45,651 bases of DNA from Selenomonadaceae bacterium (GCA_017475745.1 JAFVEZ010000046.1:1-45651); one strand, 5' to 3'. Positions 17,520 to 27,022 are shown, numbered from the stretch's first letter. Numbers and translations: made by a program. Notes: generated from the sequence alone by a model not told the origin.

Positions 17520-19655
17520 CTACTTGCCTTCTTGTTGATCGTATAAGTAGCGGTACAAACCGCCCATTGCCAACAACTGGTCGTGAGTACCAGACTCCAC
17601 AATCTCGCCTTTATCCACGACTATAATCTTATCGCACTTTCTGACGGCACTCAATCTGTGGGCTATGATCAACATTGTACGTTGAGCACCAATCGCTTCC
17701 ATATTGTTTAAGATGATACGCTCTGACTCATAGTCAAGGGCTGAGGTCGCTTCGTCAAAGATCAAGATAGGTGGATTTGCCAAGAGAGCACGAGCAATGG
17801 CAACACGCTGGCGCTGACCGCCGGAGAGTGAATCACCGCGCTCACCGACTTTGGTGTCGTAGCCTTCCTTAAGTTCCAGAATGAAGTCATGGGCACCGGC
17901 AAGACGTGCTGCACGAATAATCTCGTCCATTGTTGCAGTTGGTCGGCTGACGGCAATATTGTCGCGAACACTGGAGTTAAAGAGGTAATTTTCCTGCATG
18001 ACGACGCCGATTTGGTTTCTCAGCCAGCTCAAGTTGGCTTCACGAGTATCAACACCGCCAATCACTATCTGACCAGATTCAGGTAGGTACAGATTCTGCA
18101 CGAGGTTAGTCAATGTTGATTTACCGGAGCCGGAACGTCCGACAATTCCGATCTTCTGACCGGGACCGACATCAAGATTGATGTTCTTCAAGACAAGCGG
18201 CAAGTCGACACGATAGCGGAATGATACATCGTGCATTTGGATAGAGCCATCAACTCTCTCAGGACCGCGCTTGCCCATCTCTTTGACGATAGGTTCCATG
18301 CCAGTGTTAAGTATATCACCGATACGCTCCAATGAGAGACCAACCTGTTGCACTTGTGGCCACATTGTCAAGAGCTTCGTCATAGGATCAAGTGCCTGCT
18401 TAGAAATCATCTGGAAGGCAATCAACTGACCAAGAGTGAACTCACCATTCATAACCATGTGACCGCCATACCAGAGTATACCCATTGAGATTAAGACCTG
18501 TACTATGCTGCTGAAACCATTGATGACGAGATTGAACTTCAAGTTCTCAAATGTTGTACGGACGTACCTTGCAAGCAGATTCTCCCACTTGTTAGTGAAC
18601 TGCGGTTCAACTGCCAACGCCTTGATAGTCTCAATATTGGTGATTGACTCAACCATGAAGGCGTTGTTCATTGCGCCGGTTCTCCAAACAGCTTCAATCT
18701 TGCGCTTGATGATTGGCACTGCCCAAATATTCTGTGCTACGTACAAAGGTATAGTAATGAGTGCAATGAGTGTCAACGGCACAGAATACCACAACATGAA
18801 ACCGACAAAGACGATTGAGAATATGACATCTAGCACCGTCATGAGACCGGAACCTGTTAAGAACTCGCGAACTTGACTGAGAGCACCGACACGCATGAGC
18901 GTATCACCGACACGCCGTCTCTCGAAATAAGGCAACGGCAATGAGATTAAGTGCCTAAACAGCCTGGTACCGAGAATTGCATCTAACTTGTTTGTGGTAT
19001 GGTTGAGTAAATAGGTCTTGATGAGTGTCAACAGCGATTGCATGAAGAAGAATATACACATGGCAGCGCCGATGACCGTTAAGGTTGATAGACCGTTGTT
19101 ACCGATAACCTTGTCGATAATAACCTGGGTTATGAGCGGCATACCAATTCCCATGAGCTGCAGGAAGAAGCTTGCCGCCAAAACTTCGCCAAGCGGTTTC
19201 TTGTAGCGTTTCATGACCATCATAAACCAATCGACATTGTATCGCTTCTTGAACCAGGACCAACTGAACACTGCCGAAAAGACCAGCAGCTCATTTGTCC
19301 AAGATTCCAAGAACTGCTTGACATTCATTGCAGTTGGTTTCTGTTCGCGTGGATCAATCATCAATACAACTTCGTCGTTGGCGCTGCCAATCGTCACAAA
19401 GGCACCGTCAGTCATTCTGGCAACAGCCGGATATTCTACCTCGCGAAGCTCATCAATAGTGGGACGTATAACATTACTTCTGACGCCATACTTCTTGGCA
19501 ATTTTTTGCAGGCGTTCCCAATCAAGCTGGTCATCAGTATCAGGATTATCATCAAGGATTTTTTTTAAGTCTTTTACGCCGAAATGCTGCAGGATTTTTA
19601 CAATCGAAATTATACCTGTGCGGTTTTCTATTTGAGTTGCTTGTTCTTCAGGCAT
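17520..19655 (-). CDS. Type I secretion ABC exporter with C39-like domain (RtxB/HlyB-like)
   Basis: First ABC ATPase of the secretion operon, 711 residues from ATG 19655; the frame is open to 19733, but GAGAGGAG lies just upstream of this ATG. A C39-like domain (about 1-125) has Thr13 (ENRTGIISIV) where a peptidase would have Cys. A six-TM region follows (about 145-430), then Walker A GRSGSGKST (about 506-514), LSGGQRQR (about 610) and Walker B ILIFDEATSALD (about 630). Both ABC proteins have intact ATP sites, so a heterodimer like RtxB/RtxE or two homodimers are possible. Promoter at 19740-19769. Confidence 0.9.
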   Translation of the reverse strand: MPEEQATQIENRTGIISIVKILQHFGVKDLKKILDDNPDTDDQLDWERLQKIAKKYGVRSNVIRPTIDELREVEYPAVARMTDGAFVTIGSANDEVVLMIDPREQKPTAMNVKQFLESWTNELLVFSAVFSWSWFKKRYNVDWFMMVMKRYKKPLGEVLAASFFLQLMGIGMPLITQVIIDKVIGNNGLSTLTVIGAAMCIFFFMQSLLTLIKTYLLNHTTNKLDAILGTRLFRHLISLPLPYFERRRVGDTLMRVGALSQVREFLTGSGLMTVLDVIFSIVFVGFMLWYSVPLTLIALITIPLYVAQNIWAVPIIKRKIEAVWRTGAMNNAFMVESITNIETIKALAVEPQFTNKWENLLARYVRTTFENLKFNLVINGFSSIVQVLISMGILWYGGHMVMNGEFTLGQLIAFQMISKQALDPMTKLLTMWPQVQQVGLSLERIGDILNTGMEPIVKEMGKRGPERVDGSIQMHDVSFRYRVDLPLVLKNINLDVGPGQKIGIVGRSGSGKSTLTNLVQNLYLPESGQIVIGGVDTREANLSWLRNQIGVVMQENYLFNSSVRDNIAVSRPTATMDEIIRAARLAGAHDFILELKEGYDTKVGERGDSLSGGQRQRVAIARALLANPPILIFDEATSALDYESERIILNNMEAIGAQRTMLIIAHRLSAVRKCDKIIVVDKGEIVESGTHDQLLAMGGLYRYLYDQQEGK

Positions 19656-19739
19656 TTTGCATACAGTTCTCCTCTCAACTTTTTTTATGTAAAAACAGAT
19701 AATTACACTCCGATTATCTATTGTAATATTCAATTAGAC

Positions 19740-19769
19740 ATTATAATATCAAATTAGTCAATTAGTCAA
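19740..19769 (-). promoter_or_regulatory. Promoter of the type I secretion operon
   Basis: On the minus strand TTGACT (19764-19769), an 18-base spacer and TATAAT (19740-19745). Together with the terminator at 19848-19883 it shows that the exporter genes can be transcribed apart from the RTX gene. Confidence 0.65.
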
Positions 19770-19847
19770 TACCATTATGTAATTTTAACCAAAATTTAAT
19801 TGATAGGCTGATCTCATTCAGACATTCAACATAATATTAGATAATCA

Positions 19848-19883
19848 TTAAAAATCCGTCCTGCAGATTATACAAGACGGATT
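19848..19883 (-). terminator. Terminator of the RTX gene
   Basis: Read leftward, AATCCGTC (19883-19876) pairs perfectly with GACGGATT (19860-19853) over a 15-base loop, followed by TTTAAT. It lies 20 bases after the RTX stop codon. Confidence 0.75.
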
Positions 19884-19902
19884 GAGTCGTATTTATCGTA
19901 AT

Positions 19903-22900
19903 TTATTTCTTTTGATTGCTTGTCATAGAGATAGTATAAACAGCGCAGTACTTTGATATGAAGTTGTTTTCAGAGCTGAATTTGTAGTCAATGCTTGATC
20001 CATTTGAAGTGCTATCGAGGATAGAAGATAGCTCATCATTCAGAATGGAACTTGAAGGACTTTCAAGGAACCAGCGTTCTTCGTAATTGCTTGTTCTGGT
20101 GATGTTAAGAGTGCTACCCTTAGCGTCCTTGAGGATCATTTGTCCACTGCCAACCTTAATAATAACATCATTACCACTCACTTGCGTTGAATAGGAGCTG
20201 CCGCTGATTTGAATGGTATCATTATATTTATAACCCAAAATGACATCATTGCCGTCACCGTTAGAATATTGAACGATATCATTGTAACCATAACCAAGGT
20301 TAATAGTATCATTGCCTGTGCTGCCTTTGATGGTCACATTCCTCCAAGAATTTATGTTTATTGAGTCATTACCTGCTCCACCATTGATAGAAACATAAGG
20401 ATCTCCACTATAAATCGTATCATTTCCTGCACCGCCATCAATAGTAACATATCCATAAGAACTGTTGATTGTGTTAGAGGACAAGACACTGCTGTAGATT
20501 GAATCATTGTCGGCTCCGGCGTAAATCTTGACACCTCCAGCAGCATTTTTGATTGTATCTTTGCTGCTGCTGCCGCTGATAGTTATATTCTTTGTTGTGT
20601 TATAGATATTTACACTGTTGCTTGAGATTGTATCATCATTGTTATTGCCAGTCTTATAGCCGCCAGTGATGCTGAGTTTCTTGCCTTTAGCATTCTTGAG
20701 TTTGATAGAGCCACTGCCAATATTGACGACTATATCTTGACCGCTTGTTGTTGTGCTGTAACCGCTTGATGAGGACAATGAGATTTTATCCTTTGCATCG
20801 TAGTTGTAAATAATATCATTGCCGTCGCCAGTAGTATATTGGAAGACATCGGCATAGCTGCTGCAACCATAAATGGTGTCATTACCCTTGCCGCCGTTAA
20901 TAGTTGTATAGTAACCAACTGAACTATTAATCGAATCATTACCGGCACCTGCATTAATTTTGACATAATCAGCCGAATTGTAAATCGTATCGTTATAAGC
21001 TGTTCCAGTAATTACTGCATAGTTGCCGGCACCAGAGTTGTAGTAATTAGTAATATACCTGCCAGATGGTATAGTGGAGCCAATAATTGTATTGATAATA
21101 CTGTTGGAGTTGTTGTAGATACTGAGTCTCTTGCCTTTGCCGTTCTTGACTGTGATCTTGCCGCTTCCGACAGTAAGAATCACATCAGAGCCACTGACTG
21201 AAGTCCTGCTGATTCTTGCGCCAGTGATTTTAATTTTATCTTGTCCGGCAGTGTAGTCAGTGATGACATCGTTGCCATCGCCGAAAGCGTAGATAAATAC
21301 ATCATTACCTGCACCGCCTGTGAGCGAATCATTACCTTTACCGCCGGTGAGAGTATCGGCACCATTGCCGCCCAAAAGTTTATCGTTGCCAGCATCACCG
21401 AAGAGTTTGTCATTGCCGTTGTTGCCGAGAATAGAGTCATTGCCTGCGCCACCATAAATGGTATCGACACCAGAACCGCCTCTGATAGTGTTGGCGAGAG
21501 CATTGCCTGTAATCTTGACGGCAGTGGTGCGACTTGTAGCATTAATTACCTTCACTGCCGAGCCGACTGTCACAGGCGAAGATGTAGCATTAGTGACTGT
21601 CACTGTTGTTGATACAGTAGTTTTTGTAGATATTGTATCCCACTCGCAAATAAATCCAAAAGCATTTTTACCATAAACCGTAGAAGGATATTCACCTTCA
21701 CCACAATCATCTGTTATATCATTCCATTCACCAAAGCTAGCGTCTGGATTTTTTGGATCTGGAACTTTGTATATCATTATTTTATCTTCTTCACCACCGG
21801 AATTATTAGGTTCCGAAGGCGCCCAATTACTATAATTAAAGGATTCGTTTGTTACCCATTGCCAATTATCGTTGTCATCTCTATAACCGCCGAGCCAATA
21901 ACTATTTTTAGTACCATTACTAATCATACTTTCAATTATACTCTGCTCACCAGAAGTATTGATTGCAACCAGATGACCGCCCAGATTTTCACAATAAGTT
22001 TTTGCTTCACTCCAAGTTTTGCCAATGGTATAGAGTTTATAAGAATGACCATTATAAGTAACCGCATCACTTGGAATACTAACTTTATTTGAATTACCAC
22101 CTGCAAGTGTACCATCAATGTTGATGATTTTACCCTTAGCATTTTTGAGAGCAATCTGACCAGTATCTCCAACACTAATTATTACATCGTTACTGACAGT
22201 TGTTTTGGTGTACGTGCCGCCTGTGATTTTGATAGTGTCATCGCTGCCGTAGTTAGTAATAACGTCGCTGCCATCACCTTTAGCAAATAGGAAGACATCA
22301 GCGTCATAATCATTTCCGATCAAGGTATCATTACCCTTGCCGCCTTTGATTGTCACGTAGCTGCCATAGTTGATTATGGTGTCTGCACTGCTCGTGCCTG
22401 AGACAAGGGTATTGTCATTGTAATTTTCAATAGCTGTAGGCGTGGGTTTAGGTGGTGTAGGTGTTGAACCTGGCAAGCTGATATTGATTGTTTTACTTGC
22501 AGCGTCTTTGAGTGTGATTGAATCATAGCCAATACCGAAAATCACATCACCTTCATCGGTTGTTGTTGATTCGCTGATAGAGCCACTTGTGAGGACAAGA
22601 GTATCATTAGAAGTCCAGCCGTAAATGACATCATTACCGTCATTTTGAGCATAGACAAAGACTTCAGCACCGGCACTTCCTGTAAATGTATCATTACCTG
22701 TGCCGCCGTTGACTGTTGCAACTACACCGCTGCCTGAGCCATTACGCTGAATGGTGATATTGTCATCAGAGACACCACCCTGAATACTTGTACCGGTTCC
22801 AGCCTTTGATTGAATGGTCTGATTGCCTCTTGATACCTTGACGACAACATTGTTAGCAAAGGCATTGACGCTGTTGTTATCCGTGCCGAGTGTGACTTGT

Positions 22901-23979
22901 GTGCTGTCACCATAGGTTGTGATTGTATCATTGCCATAGCCGCTGTAAATTTTAGTGTTTTTACCGTAATTAGTGACTCTGTCTGTCTGATCACCATTAT
23001 CAATATAGACATTGTCGCCGAAATTCCAAATTTCATCACGGCCACGGTAACCATAAATTTCTACATTAGTGCCTCTATTTTCAATATAATCTGAACTACT
23101 GTCATATTTATAAGCACCTTCGACAGTAACATTATTTCCTGAATTGTACAGATTATTACCATAGTATTTATCACCTGCAACGATGGTACTATTTGTTGTG
23201 TTGCCGCCAACATAATAATTTTCGCTAGCAACGTTTTTCTTTGTGACATTTATATTTTTGCCAACGGCGTTTTTAAGAGTAATGCTATCATAACCGACTG
23301 CAAGAACTACATCACCCGATTCATTAGATGTTGATTCACTGATAGAACCACTTGCGAGAATGAGAGTATCATTAGAAGTCCAATTATAAATTACATCGTT
23401 GCCGTCATTTTGGGCGTACACGAAAACTTCTGCACCTTCACTACCAATGAAGGTATCATTACCTGTACCTCCACTAACAGTCGCAACTACACCATTGCCG
23501 CCATTTTGTTGAATGGTAATATTATCATCAGCTGCTCCGCCTTGAATTGATGTACCTGTTCCTGCTTTTGATTGAATAGTTTGATTGCCTCTTGAAACTC
23601 TGACAACAACATTGTTTGCAAAGGCATTGACATTATTATTATCTGTGCCAAGTATGACTTGTGTTCCATCTCCATAGGTTGTGATTGTGTCATTGCCATA
23701 GCCGCTATAAATTGTTGTGTTTTTACCATAGTTATAGGTTTTATCATTCTGGTCACCATTGCTAATGTAAGCATTATCGCCATAATTCCAGATTTCATCA
23801 CGACCCCTATAACCATAAATTTCTACATTAGTGCCTCTATTTTCAATATAATCCGAACTACTGTCATATTTATAAGCACCTTCGATAGTAACATTGTTTC
23901 CTGAATTGTACAGATTATTACCATAGTATTTATCACCTGCAACGATGGTATTATTTGTTGAATTGTTAATATCAGCCAT
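19903..23979 (-). CDS. RTX calcium-binding surface protein with a C-type lectin domain
   Basis: A 1358-residue probable type I secretion cargo without a Sec signal. Order: two near-identical 254-residue modules (about 11-264 and 265-502), a Pro/Thr linker (503-516), an RTX block, a C-type lectin domain (about 640-781), classical nonapeptides (GGAGNDSIL, GGNGADTLT, GGKGNDSLT; 833-890), further degenerate RTX blocks and a tail starting NYEERWF (1298-1304). The lectin keeps EPN (723-725), WND (752-754) and Cys663, Cys759, Cys778, predicting calcium-dependent mannose-type binding. A 60-residue unit (DVF-Y--GDGNDVI to LKNAKGK) recurs six times. Binding site AGGAAGGTGA. Likely an adhesin, exported by the adjacent system. 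Confidence 0.9.
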   Translation of the reverse strand: MADINNSTNNTIVAGDKYYGNNLYNSGNNVTIEGAYKYDSSSDYIENRGTNVEIYGYRGRDEIWNYGDNAYISNGDQNDKTYNYGKNTTIYSGYGNDTITTYGDGTQVILGTDNNNVNAFANNVVVRVSRGNQTIQSKAGTGTSIQGGAADDNITIQQNGGNGVVATVSGGTGNDTFIGSEGAEVFVYAQNDGNDVIYNWTSNDTLILASGSISESTSNESGDVVLAVGYDSITLKNAVGKNINVTKKNVASENYYVGGNTTNSTIVAGDKYYGNNLYNSGNNVTVEGAYKYDSSSDYIENRGTNVEIYGYRGRDEIWNFGDNVYIDNGDQTDRVTNYGKNTKIYSGYGNDTITTYGDSTQVTLGTDNNSVNAFANNVVVKVSRGNQTIQSKAGTGTSIQGGVSDDNITIQRNGSGSGVVATVNGGTGNDTFTGSAGAEVFVYAQNDGNDVIYGWTSNDTLVLTSGSISESTTTDEGDVIFGIGYDSITLKDAASKTINISLPGSTPTPPKPTPTAIENYNDNTLVSGTSSADTIINYGSYVTIKGGKGNDTLIGNDYDADVFLFAKGDGSDVITNYGSDDTIKITGGTYTKTTVSNDVIISVGDTGQIALKNAKGKIINIDGTLAGGNSNKVSIPSDAVTYNGHSYKLYTIGKTWSEAKTYCENLGGHLVAINTSGEQSIIESMISNGTKNSYWLGGYRDDNDNWQWVTNESFNYSNWAPSEPNNSGGEEDKIMIYKVPDPKNPDASFGEWNDITDDCGEGEYPSTVYGKNAFGFICEWDTISTKTTVSTTVTVTNATSSPVTVGSAVKVINATSRTTAVKITGNALANTIRGGSGVDTIYGGAGNDSILGNNGNDKLFGDAGNDKLLGGNGADTLTGGKGNDSLTGGAGNDVFIYAFGDGNDVITDYTAGQDKIKITGARISRTSVSGSDVILTVGSGKITVKNGKGKRLSIYNNSNSIINTIIGSTIPSGRYITNYYNSGAGNYAVITGTAYNDTIYNSADYVKINAGAGNDSINSSVGYYTTINGGKGNDTIYGCSSYADVFQYTTGDGNDIIYNYDAKDKISLSSSSGYSTTTSGQDIVVNIGSGSIKLKNAKGKKLSITGGYKTGNNNDDTISSNSVNIYNTTKNITISGSSSKDTIKNAAGGVKIYAGADNDSIYSSVLSSNTINSSYGYVTIDGGAGNDTIYSGDPYVSINGGAGNDSININSWRNVTIKGSTGNDTINLGYGYNDIVQYSNGDGNDVILGYKYNDTIQISGSSYSTQVSGNDVIIKVGSGQMILKDAKGSTLNITRTSNYEERWFLESPSSSILNDELSSILDSTSNGSSIDYKFSSENNFISKYCAVYTISMTSNQKK
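22474..23949 (-). repeat. Two tandem 762-bp modules inside the RTX gene
   Basis: The segment from 23949 leftward recurs from 23187 leftward, an offset of exactly 762 bases (254 codons). In the stretch 23059-23195 against 23821-23957 I count only four base differences, while later parts differ more. This points to recent duplication or gene conversion. Confidence 0.85.
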
Positions 23980-24010
23980 ACAAAATCACCTTCCTATCAA
24001 TCATATTGAT

Positions 24011-24559
24011 TTAATTAAACAAAGCCTTATAAACTTTATTGAGAGTACTTGCTAGCTCATAGCGTGTAATAGGCTCATTTTCATTATCTGGATTATCTTT
24101 CATTCTTGCATCAATACCAGTTACTCTAAATAAATTGTTAAGCATTGTCCTAAGTTCACCATGAGTGATATTGCGATTGCCAAGAAAAGTAGCATCACCA
24201 TAGCCTTCCTCAATTCCGTATGCTGTAATGAAATCTACGGCATCATAAGCCCAATGATTTTTTGGAATATCAACGTATGGACTTATTCTTGAAACTGCAC
24301 TGACAGTTGTACCTTCTTTTTTGGCATAAAGATTGGCTATCATAACAGCCACTTCATAGCGGGTTGCCATTCTATTACCTTTGAAAGTGCAATCGCCATA
24401 ATCATCAGAAATAATCCCATCAGCAGCAAGTTCTGCTACATCATAGTAAGCCCAATGTTTTTCTGGAACATCAATGAATGGATTAATCGCTGCAAATGCC
24501 ACTGAAGATATGCAGACAATCAAGGCTGTCATTAAAAAAGTTAATAACTTCTTCTTCAA
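24011..24559 (-). CDS. SLH-domain envelope protein
   Basis: A 182-residue exported protein made almost only of S-layer homology modules. Residues 1-23 are a Sec signal (MKKKLLTFLMTALIVCI, cleavage after AFA). Two clear SLH motifs follow, PFIDVPEKHWAYYDVAELAA and PYVDIPKNHWAYDAVDFI, each with the later Y-GD-TF-GNR element; a degenerate third piece, EPITRYELASTLNKVY, ends the protein. In Negativicutes SLH domains bind the cell wall and help tether the outer membrane. The start is TTG with GGGAGGT six bases upstream. It lies between the polydockerin and RTX genes, probably in one operon. Confidence 0.88.
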   Translation of the reverse strand: MKKKLLTFLMTALIVCISSVAFAAINPFIDVPEKHWAYYDVAELAADGIISDDYGDCTFKGNRMATRYEVAVMIANLYAKKEGTTVSAVSRISPYVDIPKNHWAYDAVDFITAYGIEEGYGDATFLGNRNITHGELRTMLNNLFRVTGIDARMKDNPDNENEPITRYELASTLNKVYKALFN

Positions 24560-24618
24560 TTAAATACCTCCCATTAAATTTGATATATTTTTTTAAATGA
24601 CTCCAATCATGAATATAT

Positions 24619-26691
24619 TTAAACCTCTTCGCCCATAGGATGCTTTGGATAGTACAAGGACATACTCGAATTATCTGCAGCCAATCTCTCATAGCTGTAA
24701 GATGTCAGATTAATTCTATTGTACACAAAATTGCCATTCTGATCTTCTGCATTTACTTCAAGGAATTGAACACTTTTAGCACTAACTTCAGCAAGAATGG
24801 CAGAATGTGACTCACCATTGCGCCTTCTCATTTGAACAAAATCTCCAACTTGAGCATCTCTGAACATCGTTTTTGCATTGTGTTTTGTTAAGAATTGATT
24901 AGAGCCGCGCACTCCAACAAAATTGGCATTTACGTTGAGTCTATAGTTATTGTTCCTGCTCTGATCGCCAATGCTGCCGATGTCTCCAATATTATTCACT
25001 TGTCCAAAGATAAACGAGGCAAAGTCTTTACTTATATTCAATCCATTTCCGCTTATTGCGCTTGACCAAGCCTGACCGACAAATTCCCTGACGAAATTCT
25101 GCAAGACATTTTGAATGGATTGTGGCTTTTCAAAAGCGTTCCTGCCAATCCAGCCGGTTTGTTCACCTCTTGCTGTAGGATATTGAACCTTGTAGGCATT
25201 ATCTGTTTCAGAAATGACATTAATTTTGACGCCTATTGAAATAAATTCACCGCTGGAACGACTATTCAAATCTGAATTGGTGAAAACAGGTTGAAATTGC
25301 CTAATTGTGTTAGACCATGGCTCGTAAGTCGGTCTTTCTTCAAAATTATTCGTTACATGCCCTGTCGGACGTAGCGGAGATGTAGGAGAAGTCGTCGGAC
25401 GCAGGTTTGTAGGTATCACTTCAGATGTATTATGATGAGGTTCATGTGGTCTATGCTTAGGATCAACTTGTTTTCCAAGAGCTGCTACGTCCTTTTTGTC
25501 AATTTTTCCATCACCATTAATGTCAGCATTGTTGATATAAAATTCATTACCGCCGTTGCTTTCACGATTAACGTAATTCTTAAGAGCTTCTTTATCTGCC
25601 CTTGTTACTTTACCGTCACCATTGACATCGCCAACTGTTCCGCCTTCAGAGTAATTGACATTAATTCCATCCAATTTATCACGAAGACCTTGCAAGTCTT
25701 TCTCGTCAATCTGACCATCATTATTTATATCAGAGTTTTTACGAATGAAGTCATCAGAAGAATCAACATTCTCAATATAATTCTTGAGATTTGTGTGATC
25801 GCTTTCATTGACAACGCCATCACCATTTGTGTCTCCAATTATCTTTTCAAAATTAGATTCTCTTTTACTAACAATATGCATTACATCTGAAAAATCAGAT
25901 AAAGTAATTTTGCCATTGCCGTCCATATCGGCTTTATCCATATTGACTTTTACATCAGGGTCATTCAAAGCACGTGACATTAAATCCATATCTTTAGCAT
26001 TTACTATGCCATCGCCATTTGCATCGCCCATATCAGGATTAAGTTCATTGACAAGATTTTGTACTTTTCCTATATCTAATGTTGAAATCTTGCCATCGCC
26101 ATTCATGTCGGCATTTTTCATATTAATATCACTTTTATTGCCAACGTAATATTGTTCCAATGCGTGTACATCTGCTTGGGTGACTTTACCGTCGCCGTTG
26201 ACATCACCTATGTTTGGATTGACAATTTTTTGCAACGATATGGTATCTTCTTTGTCAATCACACCGTCTTCATTGATGTCAGCATTTTTCATTTCAATTT
26301 TTACGTCGTCACCGTTATTGTACTTTTCCAATGTAGCAACATCTTTTTGATCGAGTGTACCATCACCATTAACGTCGCCTTTAATTTTTTGAAGACGAGA
26401 CGGCTGCGGCGACAAATGTCTGAAGTGATTAGGTGATTCAATAAAATGACTCAGTCTCATTGCGTCTTTAGTATTGATAGTATCTGGATTTTGGAAATCA
26501 TTAGTAATTTTAGATTTACCCTGATTACTGCGATTGCGCCTATTCTGCTTTGAAATAACAGAAATTTCTTCTTTCAATACCTCTTTGTAAGAAACTTCAA
26601 TATCCTCATCTTTGATTTCCAAACTTTTTGAAGAAGTTGTAGTTTGATTAATCCTCTTGGCATTGACATTTGTGAGCATTGTCGGATCCAT
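24619..26691 (-). CDS. Polydockerin protein with SH3-like and CHAP-like C-terminus
   Basis: 690 residues, no Sec signal and no cysteine. Residues 104-410 hold ten EF-hand-like calcium loops of dockerin type I pattern (GDVNGDGTLDQKD, ADINEDGVIDKED and so on), arranged as five pairs. A Pro/Thr/His linker (411-470) precedes an SH3b-like segment (471-522, ending GWIGRNAF) and a region of about 160 residues resembling CHAP/NlpC amidases (VGDFVQMRRRNGESHSAIL). The catalytic cysteine is missing, so wall binding is more likely than cleavage. ATG follows AGGGGGA. First gene before the SLH and RTX genes. Export by the nearby type I system is an inference. Confidence 0.8.
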   Translation of the reverse strand: MDPTMLTNVNAKRINQTTTSSKSLEIKDEDIEVSYKEVLKEEISVISKQNRRNRSNQGKSKITNDFQNPDTINTKDAMRLSHFIESPNHFRHLSPQPSRLQKIKGDVNGDGTLDQKDVATLEKYNNGDDVKIEMKNADINEDGVIDKEDTISLQKIVNPNIGDVNGDGKVTQADVHALEQYYVGNKSDINMKNADMNGDGKISTLDIGKVQNLVNELNPDMGDANGDGIVNAKDMDLMSRALNDPDVKVNMDKADMDGNGKITLSDFSDVMHIVSKRESNFEKIIGDTNGDGVVNESDHTNLKNYIENVDSSDDFIRKNSDINNDGQIDEKDLQGLRDKLDGINVNYSEGGTVGDVNGDGKVTRADKEALKNYVNRESNGGNEFYINNADINGDGKIDKKDVAALGKQVDPKHRPHEPHHNTSEVIPTNLRPTTSPTSPLRPTGHVTNNFEERPTYEPWSNTIRQFQPVFTNSDLNSRSSGEFISIGVKINVISETDNAYKVQYPTARGEQTGWIGRNAFEKPQSIQNVLQNFVREFVGQAWSSAISGNGLNISKDFASFIFGQVNNIGDIGSIGDQSRNNNYRLNVNANFVGVRGSNQFLTKHNAKTMFRDAQVGDFVQMRRRNGESHSAILAEVSAKSVQFLEVNAEDQNGNFVYNRINLTSYSYERLAADNSSMSLYYPKHPMGEEV

Positions 26692-26855
26692 AAATTAACA
26701 TCCCCCTAATCATTATTATTTGCTACTTTAATTAAACGTTTATGAATACAGATTTTCATTCTTCTATGATCTACTTTTATCACCTTTAATCTTGATTGTT
26801 GCCATAAATCTTACTCTTGTATAAAAAATACTCGATCTCTAACTATACCACAGTA

Positions 26856-26884
26856 AATGTATCATAAGCATAATATAAAATCAA
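26856..26884 (-). promoter_or_regulatory. Candidate promoter of the polydockerin-SLH-RTX operon
   Basis: On the minus strand TTGATT (26879-26884), a 17-base spacer and TACATT (26856-26861), giving a leader of about 155 bases. The -10 box is weak and TATAGT nearby is an alternative. The 331-base gap 26692-27022 between divergent genes holds this promoter and the one at 26944-26972; I see nothing else in it. Confidence 0.35.
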
Positions 26885-26943
26885 GTGCAAAAAGCAAGAA
26901 AAATTGCCTTGCTATTTGTAATTTCAGATAAGTGAGATTTACA

Positions 26944-26972
26944 TTGACACAAAGTTCAAAACCAGGTACAAT
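26944..26972 (+). promoter_or_regulatory. Promoter of the GH32-aroK operon
   Basis: A perfect -35 box TTGACA (26944-26949), a 17-base spacer and TACAAT (26967-26972), about 50 bases before the GH32 start at 27023. Confidence 0.75.
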
Positions 26973-27022
26973 AATATTCAGATAATTGTAAATACTTTAG
27001 CCTTATGATAGGAGCTGAAAGC

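Noticed and set aside
13803..19655. Calling the ABC proteins bacteriocin exporters with leader peptidase
   Set aside because: Both C39-like domains have Thr at the catalytic Cys position (IDTGLA and NRTGII), so leader cleavage is not expected.
19903..23979. Possible CRISPR or satellite array from dense repeats
   Set aside because: The repeats are in frame, encode RTX nonapeptides and modules, and have no regular spacer structure.
24619..26691. Calling the polydockerin protein an active peptidoglycan amidase
   Set aside because: The whole protein has no cysteine, so a CHAP or NlpC mechanism is not possible.
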